Assembly (NCBI GenBank): GCA_903909815.1
Contig: CAIVXG010000014.1
Coordinates: forward strand, 1 to 64,000
Direction of reading: 5' to 3'
DNA from: an uncultured beta proteobacterium
Lineage (GTDB): Bacteria > Pseudomonadota > Gammaproteobacteria > Burkholderiales > Burkholderiaceae_C
Length of the DNA stretch: 64,000 bases
How positions within the stretch are numbered: the stretch's first letter is position 1; each line of letters starts with the position of its first letter. The translations under genes were made by a program, and so were the position numbers. Shown here piece by piece: positions 52,207 to 61,618 of the stretch. The notes under the pieces were generated by a model. It did not search any database. It had not been told where the DNA came from and saw nothing but the letters and a program-made list of their open reading frames with translations.

Positions 52207-52504
52207 CGCGGCAATCCGCGCGGGCAAACCTGATGTGCTCGCAGATTGCCACGTCGCTGAAGCTCCTCGCAATGACGAATCCTTGGTTTCATGGTCCGTG
52301 TGCAGTATCGGCCGGATACGGGGGCCTCGCAATGACGGCCAGCGTGGCTGATCCATACTCCAACAACCTGGACCGCTTCGCTGCGCTTGCCATGAACATG
52401 CCTTGGCCCCCGTCATTGCGAGGCCGAAGGCCGTGGCAATCCATGACTTCTGCTGATGATCTCCATCGTGGATTGCCGCGTCTCTGGCGCTCCGCGCAAT
52501 GACG
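52190..52504. repeat. Dispersed GTCATTGCGAG repeat cluster (cluster 2)
   Basis: This 300-base gap between the double ATPase and hrpA is almost all repeat. Units: GTCATTGCGAACG...GCAATCCG (52190-52219), inverted GATTGCC...CTCGCAATGACG (52244-52277), partial GGCCTCGCAATGACGG (52323-52338), GTCATTGCGAGG...GGCAATCCA (52411-52443) and inverted GTGGATTGCC...GCGCAATGACG (52469-52504). The first unit supplies the stop of the ATPase gene. No gene is seen here. Confidence 0.88.
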
Positions 52505-52514
52505 ATAGCATTCC

Positions 52515-55500
52515 TCAGCGCGTGAGCTGAGCCCAGGCTTTTTCCAGGCGCTTCACGCTCACCGGCTGGGGTGTGCGCAGTTCCTGTGCAAAGAAGCTCA
52601 CGCGCAGTTCCTCCAGCAACCATCGGAATTCCTGCGTGCGCTCGTCCACGACACCCTTGCGCTCTGCCATCAAACGCCAGTAGCGCTGCTCCAACGGTTT
52701 GAGCTCGCTGCCCTTGTCGGCGTCGCGCGCCGGGTCGGCGCGCAGCTTGTCCAGGCGCAACTGGATCGCCTTGAGATAGCGTGTAAAGTGCTGCAACTGG
52801 CTCCAGGGCGTGCTGGCCAGAAAACGTTTGGGCATCAGGCGCTGCAACTGCTGTGCAGCGTCGGCCACGGCGTCTGGAAAGCCCTTGGTGTCCTTGATCT
52901 TGCGCGCCGCCAGGGCGTACTCAGCCAGGATGGTTGCGCTCAGACGCGCCACTTCGCTGGCGATCAGCGTCAGGCGCCCGCGCCCCTCCTCCACCCGGCG
53001 CTTGAAGTCCTGCTCGTTCGCAGGCAGCGGCTCCAGCAGAAAGGCCCGGTCCAGCGCCAGCGCGATGATGTACTCGCGCAATTCCTCCAGCGAGCCGCCA
53101 CCTGTGCCGTCGGCCGCGCGCCCCACGGTCATATAGGCCACGGCCATTTTCTGCAGCTCGGGAAGGTTCTTTTCCAGGTACTTGAGCGCGTCCCGGATCT
53201 GCAGCGCCACCAGGCGGCGCAGCCCGGCGCGGTGCTTGACGCTGGCCATTTCAGGCTCGTCAAAGACCTCGATCGTGACGGCATCGCCCGCATCGACCAG
53301 CGCCGGAAAACCGATCAATATTTGCCCGCCCTTGCGAATCTCCATCAGCTCCGGCAGTTCGCCAAAAGTCCAGGCGGTGTAGCGCTGATCGGACGAAGCC
53401 TGCGATGGCGCTGACGACCGTTGGAGCGCAGTTTTCTCAGCGCCTGCTGGCACACTGTGAAGCTGAGCGCCTTGCCCAACCGACGCCACCGGCTTATGCG
53501 CGGTGTCGGTATGCAGCTTCAGACCAGCCAATGCCTGAAATGCACCGCGCGCCTGCGCGCCCAACTCGGCCTTGAGTGCACCCAGGTTGCGTCCGGTCCC
53601 TAGCTGGCGGCCATGCTCGTCAACGATGCGAAAGTTCATGAACAAATGGGTGGGCAGCATGTCGAGCTTGAAGTCGTTGCGCAAGATGCCGAGCGAGGTT
53701 TCGTCGCGCACGGTCTTCAGCAAAGCGTCGGTGAGGGTGCCATGGCCGTAGCGCTCAGGGATTCCCAACTCGTCGGCCAGGCGCGCCGCGCTCTGCGGCA
53801 GCGGCACAAAACGGCCACGCGAGCGCTGCGGCAGGCTCTTCAGCAGCGCCTGGATCTTGTCCTTGAGCATGCCCGGCACCAGCCACTCACAGCGTTCCTC
53901 GTTCACCTGGTTCAACACGAACAGCGGCACCTCCACGGTCAGGCCGTCCTTGGCGTCACCCGGCTCGTGCAGGTACGTGGCCTTGCAGTCAACTCCTCCC
54001 AGACGAATCGTCTTGGGGAAAGCGCTGCTGGTGATGCCCGCCGCCTCGTGCCGCATCAACTCCTCGCGCGTGAGTTGCAGCAACCGGGGCTGGCGCTTGA
54101 CCTCGTCGCGGTACCAGCGCTCCAGGCTATATCCGCTGCAAACGTCGGCGGGCAACTGCTGATCGTAAAAGGCAAAGATCAACTCGTCGTCCACCAGCAC
54201 GTCCTGGCGGCGTGACTTGTGCTCCAGCTCTTCCACTTGCCTGAGCAGTTTATGGTTCGCCGCCAGGAACGGCAGCGGCGTCTCCCACTGCTCGGCGATG
54301 AGCGCTTCGCGGATGAAGATTTCGCGCGCGGCGCGCTCATCCACCCGGCCGTAGTTGACGCGCCGACCGCTGTAGATCACAAGGCCATACAGCGTGGCGC
54401 GCTCCAGCGCAACCACTTCGGCTGCCTTCTTTTCCCAGTGCGGATCGAGCAGTTGCTTTTTGAGCAGATGTCCCCCCACCTGTTCCAGCCACTGCGGCTC
54501 GATGCCCGCAATGCCGCGCCCGAACAAACGCGTGGTTTCCACCAGCTCGGCCGCCACGATCCAGCGCCCCGGCTTCTTCGCCAGGTGCGCGCCGGGGTGG
54601 GCATAGAACTTGATGCCGCGCGCACCCATGTACTCGCCCTGTGTGCTCTCGGCCTCTGCCTTGCAGCCGATGTTGCCCAGTAGTCCTGACAACATCGACA
54701 GATGCAGCTGCTCGTAGCTCGCAGGCAGGCTGTTCAGGCGCCACTTGTGCTCGGCCACCACGGTGTGCAGCTGCGAGTGGATGTCGCGCCACTCGCGCAC
54801 GCGCCGGATGTTGACGAAGTTCTGGCGCAACAGCTGCTCGTACTGGCGGTTGGAGAGCTTGTGTGACGAAATTGGCGAAATTGGGGTCAGATCCCGATTT
54901 CGGGAGCGGACCCGCTCAGGAGATTGCTCCGAAGATTGGGCTCTGACCGCTTGTTCGCCCGTGCTTGCGGCAGCCAGCACGGGCTGCCCCCCTCGGGCTC
55001 CCTCCAGCCATTTCCACAGCTTCAGATAGCCGGCGAATTCGCTCCTCTCATCGTCGAATTTGGCGTGTGCCAGATCGGCCTGCGTCTGCATCTCCATAGG
55101 GCGGTCGCGCACATCCTGTACCGACAACGCCGATGCGATCACCAGTACCTCGTCCAGCGCGCCTCTGCTGCGCGCTTCCAGAATCATGCGGCCCACACGC
55201 GGGTCCAGCGGCAGTTTGGCCAGTTCCTGTCCCATGGGTGTGAGCTCGTTGGCGTCGTCCACGGCGCCCAGCTCGGCCAGCAATTGGTAGCCATCGGCAA
55301 TGGCGCGGCTCGACGGGCGCTCGATGAAAGGAAAGTCCTCTACCACGCCCAGGTGCAGCGCCTTCATGCGCAGGATCACGCCGGCGAGCGAACTGCGCAA
55401 GATCTCGGGGTCGGTGAAGCGAGGTCGAGCGTCAAAGTCCCTTTGCTCGTAGAGCCGGATGCAGATGCCATTGGCCACGCGCCCGCAGCGCCCGGCGCGC

Positions 55501-56540
55501 TGGTTCGCCGATGACTGACTGATGGGTTCCACCAGCAGCTGCTCCACCTTGGAGCGAAAACTGTAGCGCTTCATGCGCGCCGTACCGGCGTCGATCACGT
55601 AGCGGATGCCCGGGACCGTGAGCGAGGTTTCGGCCACGTTGGTGGCGAGCACGATGCGCCTTCCGGTATGGCCGTCGAAGATGCGATCCTGCTCGGCCTG
55701 GCTCAGACGCGCAAACAGAGGCAGCACCTCGGCGTTGCGAAACAGCGGCTGGTGGCTCAAGTGCTTGCGCAAATGGTCTGCCGCCTCGCGGATTTCGCGC
55801 TCGCCCGGCAGGAACACCAGGATGTCTCCGCTGTTGTGCACGTCGCGCCAGAGCTCGTCCACGGCGTCGGCCATCGCCGAATTCAGATCGTATTCGCGCG
55901 ACTCCTCAAAGGGTCGGTAGCGCTGCTCCACCGGGAACATGCGGCCCGACACCATGATGATGGGTGCTGGCCCCTGTCTACTGGCAAAGTGATCGGCAAA
56001 GCGCTGGGCGTCGATCGTGGCCGAGGTCACGATGATCTTCAAGTCGGGGCGGCGCGGCAGAATCTGACGCAGGTAACCCAGCAGGAAGTCGATGTTGAGC
56101 GAGCGCTCGTGGGCCTCGTCGATGATGATGGTGTCGTATGCTTTGAGCAGCGGATCGGTCTGGGTCTCAGCCAGCAGGATGCCGTCGGTCATGAGCTTGA
56201 CCGAGGTGTCGCGGCTGAGCCGGTCCTGGAACCGCACCTTGAAGCCGACAACATCGCCAAGAGTCGTCTTGAGCTCTTCCGCGATGCGCTTGGCCACGCT
56301 GCTGGCGGCGATGCGTCGCGGCTGCGTGTGACCGATGAGGAGGCCCTGACCCGGCCGGTAGTTGATTTTGCCGCGGCCCATGGCCAGCGCGATCTTGGGC
56401 AGCTGCGTGGTCTTGCCGGATCCGGTTTCGCCGCAGACGATGATCACCTGGTGCTGCTGCAGCGCGGCCGTAATCTCGTCGCGCCTGGCAGATACCGGCA
56501 GGCTTTCGGGAAATTCGATTTTCAAGGGCAGTGCGGTCAA
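52515..56540 (-). CDS. hrpA: ATP-dependent RNA helicase HrpA
   Basis: 1341-residue DEAH-box helicase. Walker A CGETGSGKTTQLPK, DEAH box IIIDEAHERSLN, SATIDAQRFADHF, QRAGRCGR (motif VI), then HA2/OB-fold and the long HrpA-specific C-terminal region (DUF3418-like, GILRNDFKLDMLPTHLFMNF). In E. coli HrpA resolves collided ribosomes. Length is close to the 1300-residue family norm, with extra residues ~520-555 that include a small in-frame repeat insertion (separate entry). It ends just beyond repeat cluster 2. Confidence 0.94.
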   Translation of the reverse strand: MTALPLKIEFPESLPVSARRDEITAALQQHQVIIVCGETGSGKTTQLPKIALAMGRGKINYRPGQGLLIGHTQPRRIAASSVAKRIAEELKTTLGDVVGFKVRFQDRLSRDTSVKLMTDGILLAETQTDPLLKAYDTIIIDEAHERSLNIDFLLGYLRQILPRRPDLKIIVTSATIDAQRFADHFASRQGPAPIIMVSGRMFPVEQRYRPFEESREYDLNSAMADAVDELWRDVHNSGDILVFLPGEREIREAADHLRKHLSHQPLFRNAEVLPLFARLSQAEQDRIFDGHTGRRIVLATNVAETSLTVPGIRYVIDAGTARMKRYSFRSKVEQLLVEPISQSSANQRAGRCGRVANGICIRLYEQRDFDARPRFTDPEILRSSLAGVILRMKALHLGVVEDFPFIERPSSRAIADGYQLLAELGAVDDANELTPMGQELAKLPLDPRVGRMILEARSRGALDEVLVIASALSVQDVRDRPMEMQTQADLAHAKFDDERSEFAGYLKLWKWLEGARGGQPVLAAASTGEQAVRAQSSEQSPERVRSRNRDLTPISPISSHKLSNRQYEQLLRQNFVNIRRVREWRDIHSQLHTVVAEHKWRLNSLPASYEQLHLSMLSGLLGNIGCKAEAESTQGEYMGARGIKFYAHPGAHLAKKPGRWIVAAELVETTRLFGRGIAGIEPQWLEQVGGHLLKKQLLDPHWEKKAAEVVALERATLYGLVIYSGRRVNYGRVDERAAREIFIREALIAEQWETPLPFLAANHKLLRQVEELEHKSRRQDVLVDDELIFAFYDQQLPADVCSGYSLERWYRDEVKRQPRLLQLTREELMRHEAAGITSSAFPKTIRLGGVDCKATYLHEPGDAKDGLTVEVPLFVLNQVNEERCEWLVPGMLKDKIQALLKSLPQRSRGRFVPLPQSAARLADELGIPERYGHGTLTDALLKTVRDETSLGILRNDFKLDMLPTHLFMNFRIVDEHGRQLGTGRNLGALKAELGAQARGAFQALAGLKLHTDTAHKPVASVGQGAQLHSVPAGAEKTALQRSSAPSQASSDQRYTAWTFGELPELMEIRKGGQILIGFPALVDAGDAVTIEVFDEPEMASVKHRAGLRRLVALQIRDALKYLEKNLPELQKMAVAYMTVGRAADGTGGGSLEELREYIIALALDRAFLLEPLPANEQDFKRRVEEGRGRLTLIASEVARLSATILAEYALAARKIKDTKGFPDAVADAAQQLQRLMPKRFLASTPWSQLQHFTRYLKAIQLRLDKLRADPARDADKGSELKPLEQRYWRLMAERKGVVDERTQEFRWLLEELRVSFFAQELRTPQPVSVKRLEKAWAQLTR
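54883..54948. repeat. 66-base inverted-repeat element inserted in frame in hrpA
   Basis: The ends TTGGGGTCAGATCCC and GGGCTCTGACC are near-perfect inverted copies (GGTCAGAKCCC). On the minus strand it encodes about residues 531-552 of HrpA (VRAQSSEQSPERVRSRNRDL), a polar stretch absent from the family and lying in the linker between LKLWKWLE and LSNRQYEQLLR. The size and termini suggest a REP/MITE-like element that kept the frame open. Confidence 0.6.
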
Positions 56541-56607
56541 GGGATCAACTTCGTAGAGAATCGCCCATTATCCCTGTGTCACTTGCCACTCAAGGTTCGC
56601 CACCACC

Positions 56608-57957
56608 ATGTCCGCCGTCTTCAATTTCACCTTTGTTCCCTGGTTCCGCTCTGTGGCGCCCTACATCCACAAGTTTCGCAACCAGACCTTCGTCGTGGGC
56701 GTGTGTGGTGAAGCCATCGCCGCGGGCAAGCTGCAACACCTGGCTCAGGACCTGGCGATGATCCAGAGCATGGGTGTGAAGATCGTGCTGGTGCACGGTT
56801 TTCGTCCGCAGGTGACCGAGCAGCTCAAGGCCAAGGGTCACGCGGCGAAATATTCGCACGGCATGCGCATCACGGACGAGGTCGCGTTGGACTGCGCCCA
56901 GGAGGCCGCAGGGCAGCTGCGCTACGAGATTGAGGCAGCCTTCAGCCAGGGTCTTCCAAATACGCCCATGGCGGGCGCCACAGTGCGTGTCATGTCCGGC
57001 AACTTCATCACGGCGCGCCCAGTGGGCATCGTGGATGGAGTCGACTTTGCCCATTCGGGGCTGGTGCGCAAGGTGGACGTGGCAGGCATCAAGCGCACGC
57101 TGGACATGGGAGCCATGGTGTTGCTGTCACCCTTCGGTTTTTCGCCCACGGGTGAGGCCTTCAACCTCTCCATGGAAGAGGTGGCCACCTCGGTGGCCAT
57201 CGCTTTGCAGGCTGACAAGTTGATTTTTGTCACCGAAATTCCTGGCATACGGGTGCGGCCAAACGAAGCCGGGAGCGAGGACAACCCCGTCGACACGGAG
57301 TTACCGCTGGCCACGGCCGAGCAAATTCTGACCCAGGTGGGTGCTGGCCAGAACCCCACCGACACGGCCTTTTATCTACAGCATTGCGTCAAGGCCTGCA
57401 AGGCCGGCGTTGAGCGCAGCCACATCATTCCGTTCGCGGTGGACGGCTCCTTGCTGCTGGAAATCTACGTGCACGACGGCATTGGCACGATGGTAGTAGA
57501 CGAGAAGCTGGAGAGCCTGCGCGAAGCCACGAGCGACGACGTCGCCGGCATTCTGCACCTGATCGAGCCGTTCGAAAGGGACGGCACCCTGGTCAAACGC
57601 AGCCGCACCGAGATCGAGCGCGACGCGGGCCATTACAGCATCATCGAACACGACGGCGTGATCTTCGCCTGCGCTGCGCTTTATCCCTACCCCGAGGCCA
57701 AGACCGCAGAGATGGCGGCGCTGACGGTTTCGCCCCAAGTGCAGGGGCAGGGGGACGGCGAGCGCGTGCTCAAGCGCATCGAGCACCGCGCCAGGGCTGC
57801 CGGACTGGAAAGCATCTTCGTGCTCACCACGCGCACCATGCACTGGTTCCTGAAACGCGGCTTTGTGCCCGTGGATCCCGACTGGTTGCCCGAGGCGCGC
57901 AAGCGCAAGTACAACTGGGATCGCAAGAGTCAGGTGCTGGTCAAACGCTTCGTCTGA
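56608..57957 (+). CDS. argA: N-acetylglutamate synthase ArgA
   Basis: 449-residue first enzyme of arginine synthesis, acetylating glutamate. An amino-acid-kinase-like N-terminal domain (residues ~1-290, VLVHGFRPQVTEQL, ADKLIFVTEIPGI) binds arginine for feedback, and a GNAT C-terminal domain (~300-449, MAALTVSPQVQGQGDGERVL with the acetyl-CoA loop QVQGQGDG) is catalytic. This is the E. coli-type bifunctional-fold ArgA. Divergent from hrpA. Confidence 0.94.
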   Translation: MSAVFNFTFVPWFRSVAPYIHKFRNQTFVVGVCGEAIAAGKLQHLAQDLAMIQSMGVKIVLVHGFRPQVTEQLKAKGHAAKYSHGMRITDEVALDCAQEAAGQLRYEIEAAFSQGLPNTPMAGATVRVMSGNFITARPVGIVDGVDFAHSGLVRKVDVAGIKRTLDMGAMVLLSPFGFSPTGEAFNLSMEEVATSVAIALQADKLIFVTEIPGIRVRPNEAGSEDNPVDTELPLATAEQILTQVGAGQNPTDTAFYLQHCVKACKAGVERSHIIPFAVDGSLLLEIYVHDGIGTMVVDEKLESLREATSDDVAGILHLIEPFERDGTLVKRSRTEIERDAGHYSIIEHDGVIFACAALYPYPEAKTAEMAALTVSPQVQGQGDGERVLKRIEHRARAAGLESIFVLTTRTMHWFLKRGFVPVDPDWLPEARKRKYNWDRKSQVLVKRFV

Positions 57958-58079
57958 CCTCCCTGCTCGCTTGCACTTGGATACGAAGTAAATTCAATGT
58001 CGCTTGTCAAATGACTGAGAATACAGCCTGATTCGGGCTTGCCCCGCGCCTTTTCCCGTTACGCTAATAACCCAACGCC

Positions 58080-58811
58080 ATGCTTCCAACTTCCAATCAA
58101 TCCGACAAGATTCTCGTGGTCGATGACGATGCACGTATCCGCGATCTGCTTCGCAGATACCTGATGCAAGAAGGGTTTGAGGTTCTCTTGGCCGAGGACG
58201 GCAAGGCAATGACGCGAACCCTGTTGCGCCAATCGGTCGATCTGATCGTGCTCGACTTGATGATGCCAGGGGAGGACGGCCTATCGCTTTGCCGCCGACT
58301 GCGTGCCAGTAATGATCGTACGCCCATCATCATGCTCACTGCCAAGAGCGAGGACGTGGAACGCATTGTGGGCTTGGAAGTGGGTGCCGACGACTATCTT
58401 GGAAAACCCTTCAACCCCCGCGAGCTTTTGGCGCGCATTCACGCGGTGCTGCGCCGCCGGCCGCCGGTGGAAGTGCCGGGGGCACCAGCCAGGGACATGG
58501 AAGTGGTCAGTTTCGGCCCCTTTGTGTTTGATATGGGAGCGCGCGCCTTGCAAAAGAATGGCGACGACGTGGCGCTGACAACGGGCGAGTTTTCCATGCT
58601 GAAGACACTGGTGCGGCACGCGCGCCAGCCATTATCACGTGAAAAGCTGGCTCAACTCGCGCGTGGGCGCGAGTTCGAAGCGTTTGACCGTAGCCTGGAT
58701 GTGCAAATCTCGCGCCTGCGCAAGCTGGTGGAGGTGGATGCCGCCTCGCCGCGCTACATCCAGACGGTCTGGGGTGTGGGTTACGTTTTTGTTCCCGATG
58801 GGGCGGCGTGA
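58080..58811 (+). CDS. ompR: OmpR-type response regulator
   Basis: 243 residues: receiver domain (VVDDDARIRDLLRRYLMQEG, phospho-acceptor D59 in LIVLDLMMPGEDG, K in GKPFNPREL) and an OmpR/PhoB winged helix (EFSMLKTLVRHARQPLSREK, YIQTVWGVGYVF). With the sensor kinase 39 bases downstream it forms an EnvZ/OmpR-type osmosensing pair. The 122-base leader has no clear operator. Confidence 0.92.
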   Translation: MLPTSNQSDKILVVDDDARIRDLLRRYLMQEGFEVLLAEDGKAMTRTLLRQSVDLIVLDLMMPGEDGLSLCRRLRASNDRTPIIMLTAKSEDVERIVGLEVGADDYLGKPFNPRELLARIHAVLRRRPPVEVPGAPARDMEVVSFGPFVFDMGARALQKNGDDVALTTGEFSMLKTLVRHARQPLSREKLAQLARGREFEAFDRSLDVQISRLRKLVEVDAASPRYIQTVWGVGYVFVPDGAA

Positions 58812-58850
58812 CCGGCCACGGCGCGTTCGTGCGCTGACCGGGGGCTGTGC

Positions 58851-60257
58851 ATGAGCGACTCCCAGGACCGCGGATTTGACTACTCGGGATTTCCGGCGCA
58901 GCCCTATGCGGAGTCCGGAAAACGCACGCGACGGCCGCGTCTAAGTCTTTTTTGGCGCACTTTCTTTTTGCTCGCATTGCTGCTGTTTGCCAGCATCGTT
59001 GCATGGCTGCAGACGCTGCGCTCCATCGACTTTGAACCCCGCGTCACGCAGACCGCGGCGCAGATCAGCGCGCTCGTGAGCTTGAGCCGCACCGCGTTGA
59101 CCCACGCTGATTCAAGCGCCCGGTTGGCCATCATCAGCGGGATGGCAGACAGCGATGGGGTTCGCATTTTGCAGCATGAACCAAGCGATGTCTTTCTGGC
59201 GTCGGACCTTGACTCCTTCGGGCGCGAAGTCAGCAAGGAATTGCTGTCCCGCCTGGGGCCCGGCACCCTGGTCGCGCGCGAGGTCAACGCTCAACCCGGG
59301 CTATGGGTGGGCTTCTCATTGGGAACAGTCAACTATTGGATGAGACTGGACCTGCAACAGGTCAGTCCAGACAGTTCCAAATCGTGGCTGATCTGGCTCA
59401 TCACGGCGGCCTTGATTTCTCTGGCGGGTGCAGCGCTGATAGCGCAACAAATCAACCGGCCGATGAAGGAGTTGTCGTTCGCTGCCAGTCGTGTTCGTGA
59501 TGGTGACTTTGAAGCCAGTCGCCTTGACGAAAAAGTGACCACCAGTGAAATTCGTGAGGTGAATATTGGTTTCAATCGCATGGCGCAAAAGCTCTCCAAG
59601 GTGGAGCAAGACCGGGCATTGATGCTGGCGGGGATCTCGCACGACTTGCGCACACCGCTGGCACGGCTGCGGCTGGAAACTGAAATGAGCGTGGCCGACG
59701 CAGCCGCGCGCGAACACATGGCGGCTGACATCAGCCAACTCGACGCCATCATCAGCAAGTTTCTCGACTACGCGCGTCCCGATCACATTGAACTCAAACC
59801 ACAACGCTTGAGCGAGATCGTCGGGTCCTGCCTGTACGCCGTCAAGTCGTATCGCGATCTGCGTGTCAACGTGGACATGCCGGAAGATCTCATGGTCATG
59901 GGTGACGCGGTGGAATTGAGCCGCGTCGTCTCCAATTTGCTGGAGAACGCGCGGCGCTATGGCAAGACACCCAGTTCAGGATTGGCCACTGTGGATATTG
60001 CCGCCAAAGCCCGTGGCGACCTGGTCCTATTGAAGATTCGAGACCACGGCATGGGCGTTGCGCCCGAGGCACTGGTCAACCTGACCAAACCGTTCTTCCG
60101 TGGCGACGCTGCACGCACAGCGGCGATGGGTGCGGGTCTGGGCCTGTCGATTGTGGAACGCAATCTGCAACGCATGGGCGGCTCTGTGGAGCTGATCAAC
60201 ACCTCGTCGGGTGGGCTGTCGGCGAACATCAAGCTGCGCAAAGCGCTGCAGCTTTAG
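58851..60257 (+). CDS. envZ: EnvZ-type sensor histidine kinase
   Basis: 468-residue inner-membrane kinase. Two transmembrane helices (LFWRTFFLLALLLFASIVAW; LIWLITAALISLAGAALIA) flank a ~130-residue periplasmic sensor. HAMP at ~190-245, H264 in GISHDLRTPLARLRLE, N-box NLLENARRYG, and G-boxes DHGMGV and GAGLGLSIVERN. Partner of the upstream OmpR-type regulator. Converges on ispF. Confidence 0.92.
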   Translation: MSDSQDRGFDYSGFPAQPYAESGKRTRRPRLSLFWRTFFLLALLLFASIVAWLQTLRSIDFEPRVTQTAAQISALVSLSRTALTHADSSARLAIISGMADSDGVRILQHEPSDVFLASDLDSFGREVSKELLSRLGPGTLVAREVNAQPGLWVGFSLGTVNYWMRLDLQQVSPDSSKSWLIWLITAALISLAGAALIAQQINRPMKELSFAASRVRDGDFEASRLDEKVTTSEIREVNIGFNRMAQKLSKVEQDRALMLAGISHDLRTPLARLRLETEMSVADAAAREHMAADISQLDAIISKFLDYARPDHIELKPQRLSEIVGSCLYAVKSYRDLRVNVDMPEDLMVMGDAVELSRVVSNLLENARRYGKTPSSGLATVDIAAKARGDLVLLKIRDHGMGVAPEALVNLTKPFFRGDAARTAAMGAGLGLSIVERNLQRMGGSVELINTSSGGLSANIKLRKALQL

Positions 60258-60282
60258 CACCCCGCGCTGCAGCTGCCTGTTC

Positions 60283-60774
60283 TCAGTCCGCGCCTTGCAG
60301 CAACACCACAGCGCGCGCCTCCATACTCAGGCACTGCCCCACGGGTCCGAGTTTCTCGGCCGTCTTGGCCTTGACGTTGACCTGATTCAGTTGCACTCCG
60401 AGTGCGCGCGCAATGTTTTCGCGCATGGCGGCGATGTGGCTTGCCAACTTCGGAGCCTGGGCCACGATCGTACTGTCGACGTTGCCGATCACAAATCCGC
60501 GTTCGCTCAACAGGCGCACGACCTCGGTCAGCAGCAGCATGGAGTCGACTCCTTTGAAACGCTGATCCGTGTCGGAGAAATGGGTGCCGATATCTCCCAT
60601 CGCGGCAGCCCCCAACAAGGCGTCAATCAGGGCATGGAGCAACACATCAGCATCCGAATGACCCAGCAGCCCGAGTGGATGGTCGATGTGCACACCACCC
60701 AGTATCAACGGCCGGCCCGGCACAAGAGCGTGCACATCCCAACCTTCTCCGATGCGCAATTGCGAAAGTTTCAT
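60283..60774 (-). CDS. ispF: 2-C-methyl-D-erythritol 2,4-cyclodiphosphate synthase
   Basis: 163-residue zinc enzyme of the MEP isoprenoid pathway. [21 protein letters not shown] carries the metal ligands Asp and His (DVH), [20 protein letters not shown] the family signature, and [11 protein letters not shown] the C-terminal active-site Thr-Glu. The normal 157-160 residue length fits. Starts by ATGA overlap with ispD, the next enzyme in the same pathway order. Confidence 0.95.
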   Translation of the reverse strand: MKLSQLRIGEGWDVHALVPGRPLILGGVHIDHPLGLLGHSDADVLLHALIDALLGAAAMGDIGTHFSDTDQRFKGVDSMLLLTEVVRLLSERGFVIGNVDSTIVAQAPKLASHIAAMRENIARALGVQLNQVNVKAKTAEKLGPVGQCLSMEARAVVLLQGAD

Positions 60775-61517
60775 GTGGCTTCCTTGTCTGTTCGAGATTT
60801 GACACGTCGCGCCAATACCGCCTCGGCTAAAAGAAAATCCTCGGGGTAAGTGACCTTGAAGTTCAGCGCTCCCCCTTCTACCAGCAACGGTTCAAGGCCC
60901 GTGGCCTCGATCGCGCTGGACTCGTCCGTCACGCCTGGGCCCACCTGTTGCAGTGCCTGGACCAGGGCGTTGATGCGAAACATCTGCGGAGTCTGCGCCA
61001 GCCACTTGTCGGCGCGCTCCACCGTGCTCGCCACCCGCACAGGATCCGATGGCGAGCGCTGCTGCTTGAGCGTATCAGCCAGCTTGTGGGCCAGCAGACC
61101 GCCCACAGCATCGCCCTCACAGGCGTCGATCAGCTGATTGATCAGGGCGGGCGTAATCAGGCAGCGCGCGGCGTCGTGCACCAGCACCCAGTCACCGGGG
61201 CGGGCTGCCTTTTGTAACAACCACTGCAGTCCGTTGAGTACGCTTCGCGCCCGGGTTTCACCTCCACAGGCCGCGGTCCACAGCGCCGGGCCTTCATGCA
61301 GTGGAAACGCGGCGTCGTCAGGCGCCAGCACCACCAGCGTGCCTTCAAGGCGAGCTACGCCGGAGAAAGCGCGCAGCGTGTGTTCCACCATCGCCAGGCC
61401 GGCAATGGGTTGGTATTGTTTGGGCCCGGCGGTGGCGGCGCGACTGCCGCTGCCAGCGCAGGGAATCAAGGCCCAAAGGCGCGGGGATGGAGGGTTTTCT
61501 GATGGGAAATCGTTCAT
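60771..61517 (-). CDS. ispD: 2-C-methyl-D-erythritol 4-phosphate cytidylyltransferase
   Basis: 248-residue CTP-dependent enzyme of the MEP pathway, acting two steps before Isp[21 protein letters not shown] is the nucleotide-binding loop, [10 protein letters not shown] the metal-binding Asp, and [15 protein letters not shown] plus [15 protein letters not shown] are conserved. Divergent from mfd by ~100 bases. Confidence 0.95.
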   Translation of the reverse strand: MNDFPSENPPSPRLWALIPCAGSGSRAATAGPKQYQPIAGLAMVEHTLRAFSGVARLEGTLVVLAPDDAAFPLHEGPALWTAACGGETRARSVLNGLQWLLQKAARPGDWVLVHDAARCLITPALINQLIDACEGDAVGGLLAHKLADTLKQQRSPSDPVRVASTVERADKWLAQTPQMFRINALVQALQQVGPGVTDESSAIEATGLEPLLVEGGALNFKVTYPEDFLLAEAVLARRVKSRTDKEAT

Positions 61518-61618
61518 GGTGTGGCCCCCATTCTAAAATCACCCCAGTCAGGAGAACTTCGCGGCCCCCCAAGCCCCCCCGTTGGGTGGTTTTGTTCCTG
61601 CGAACCTCAACCTCATCG

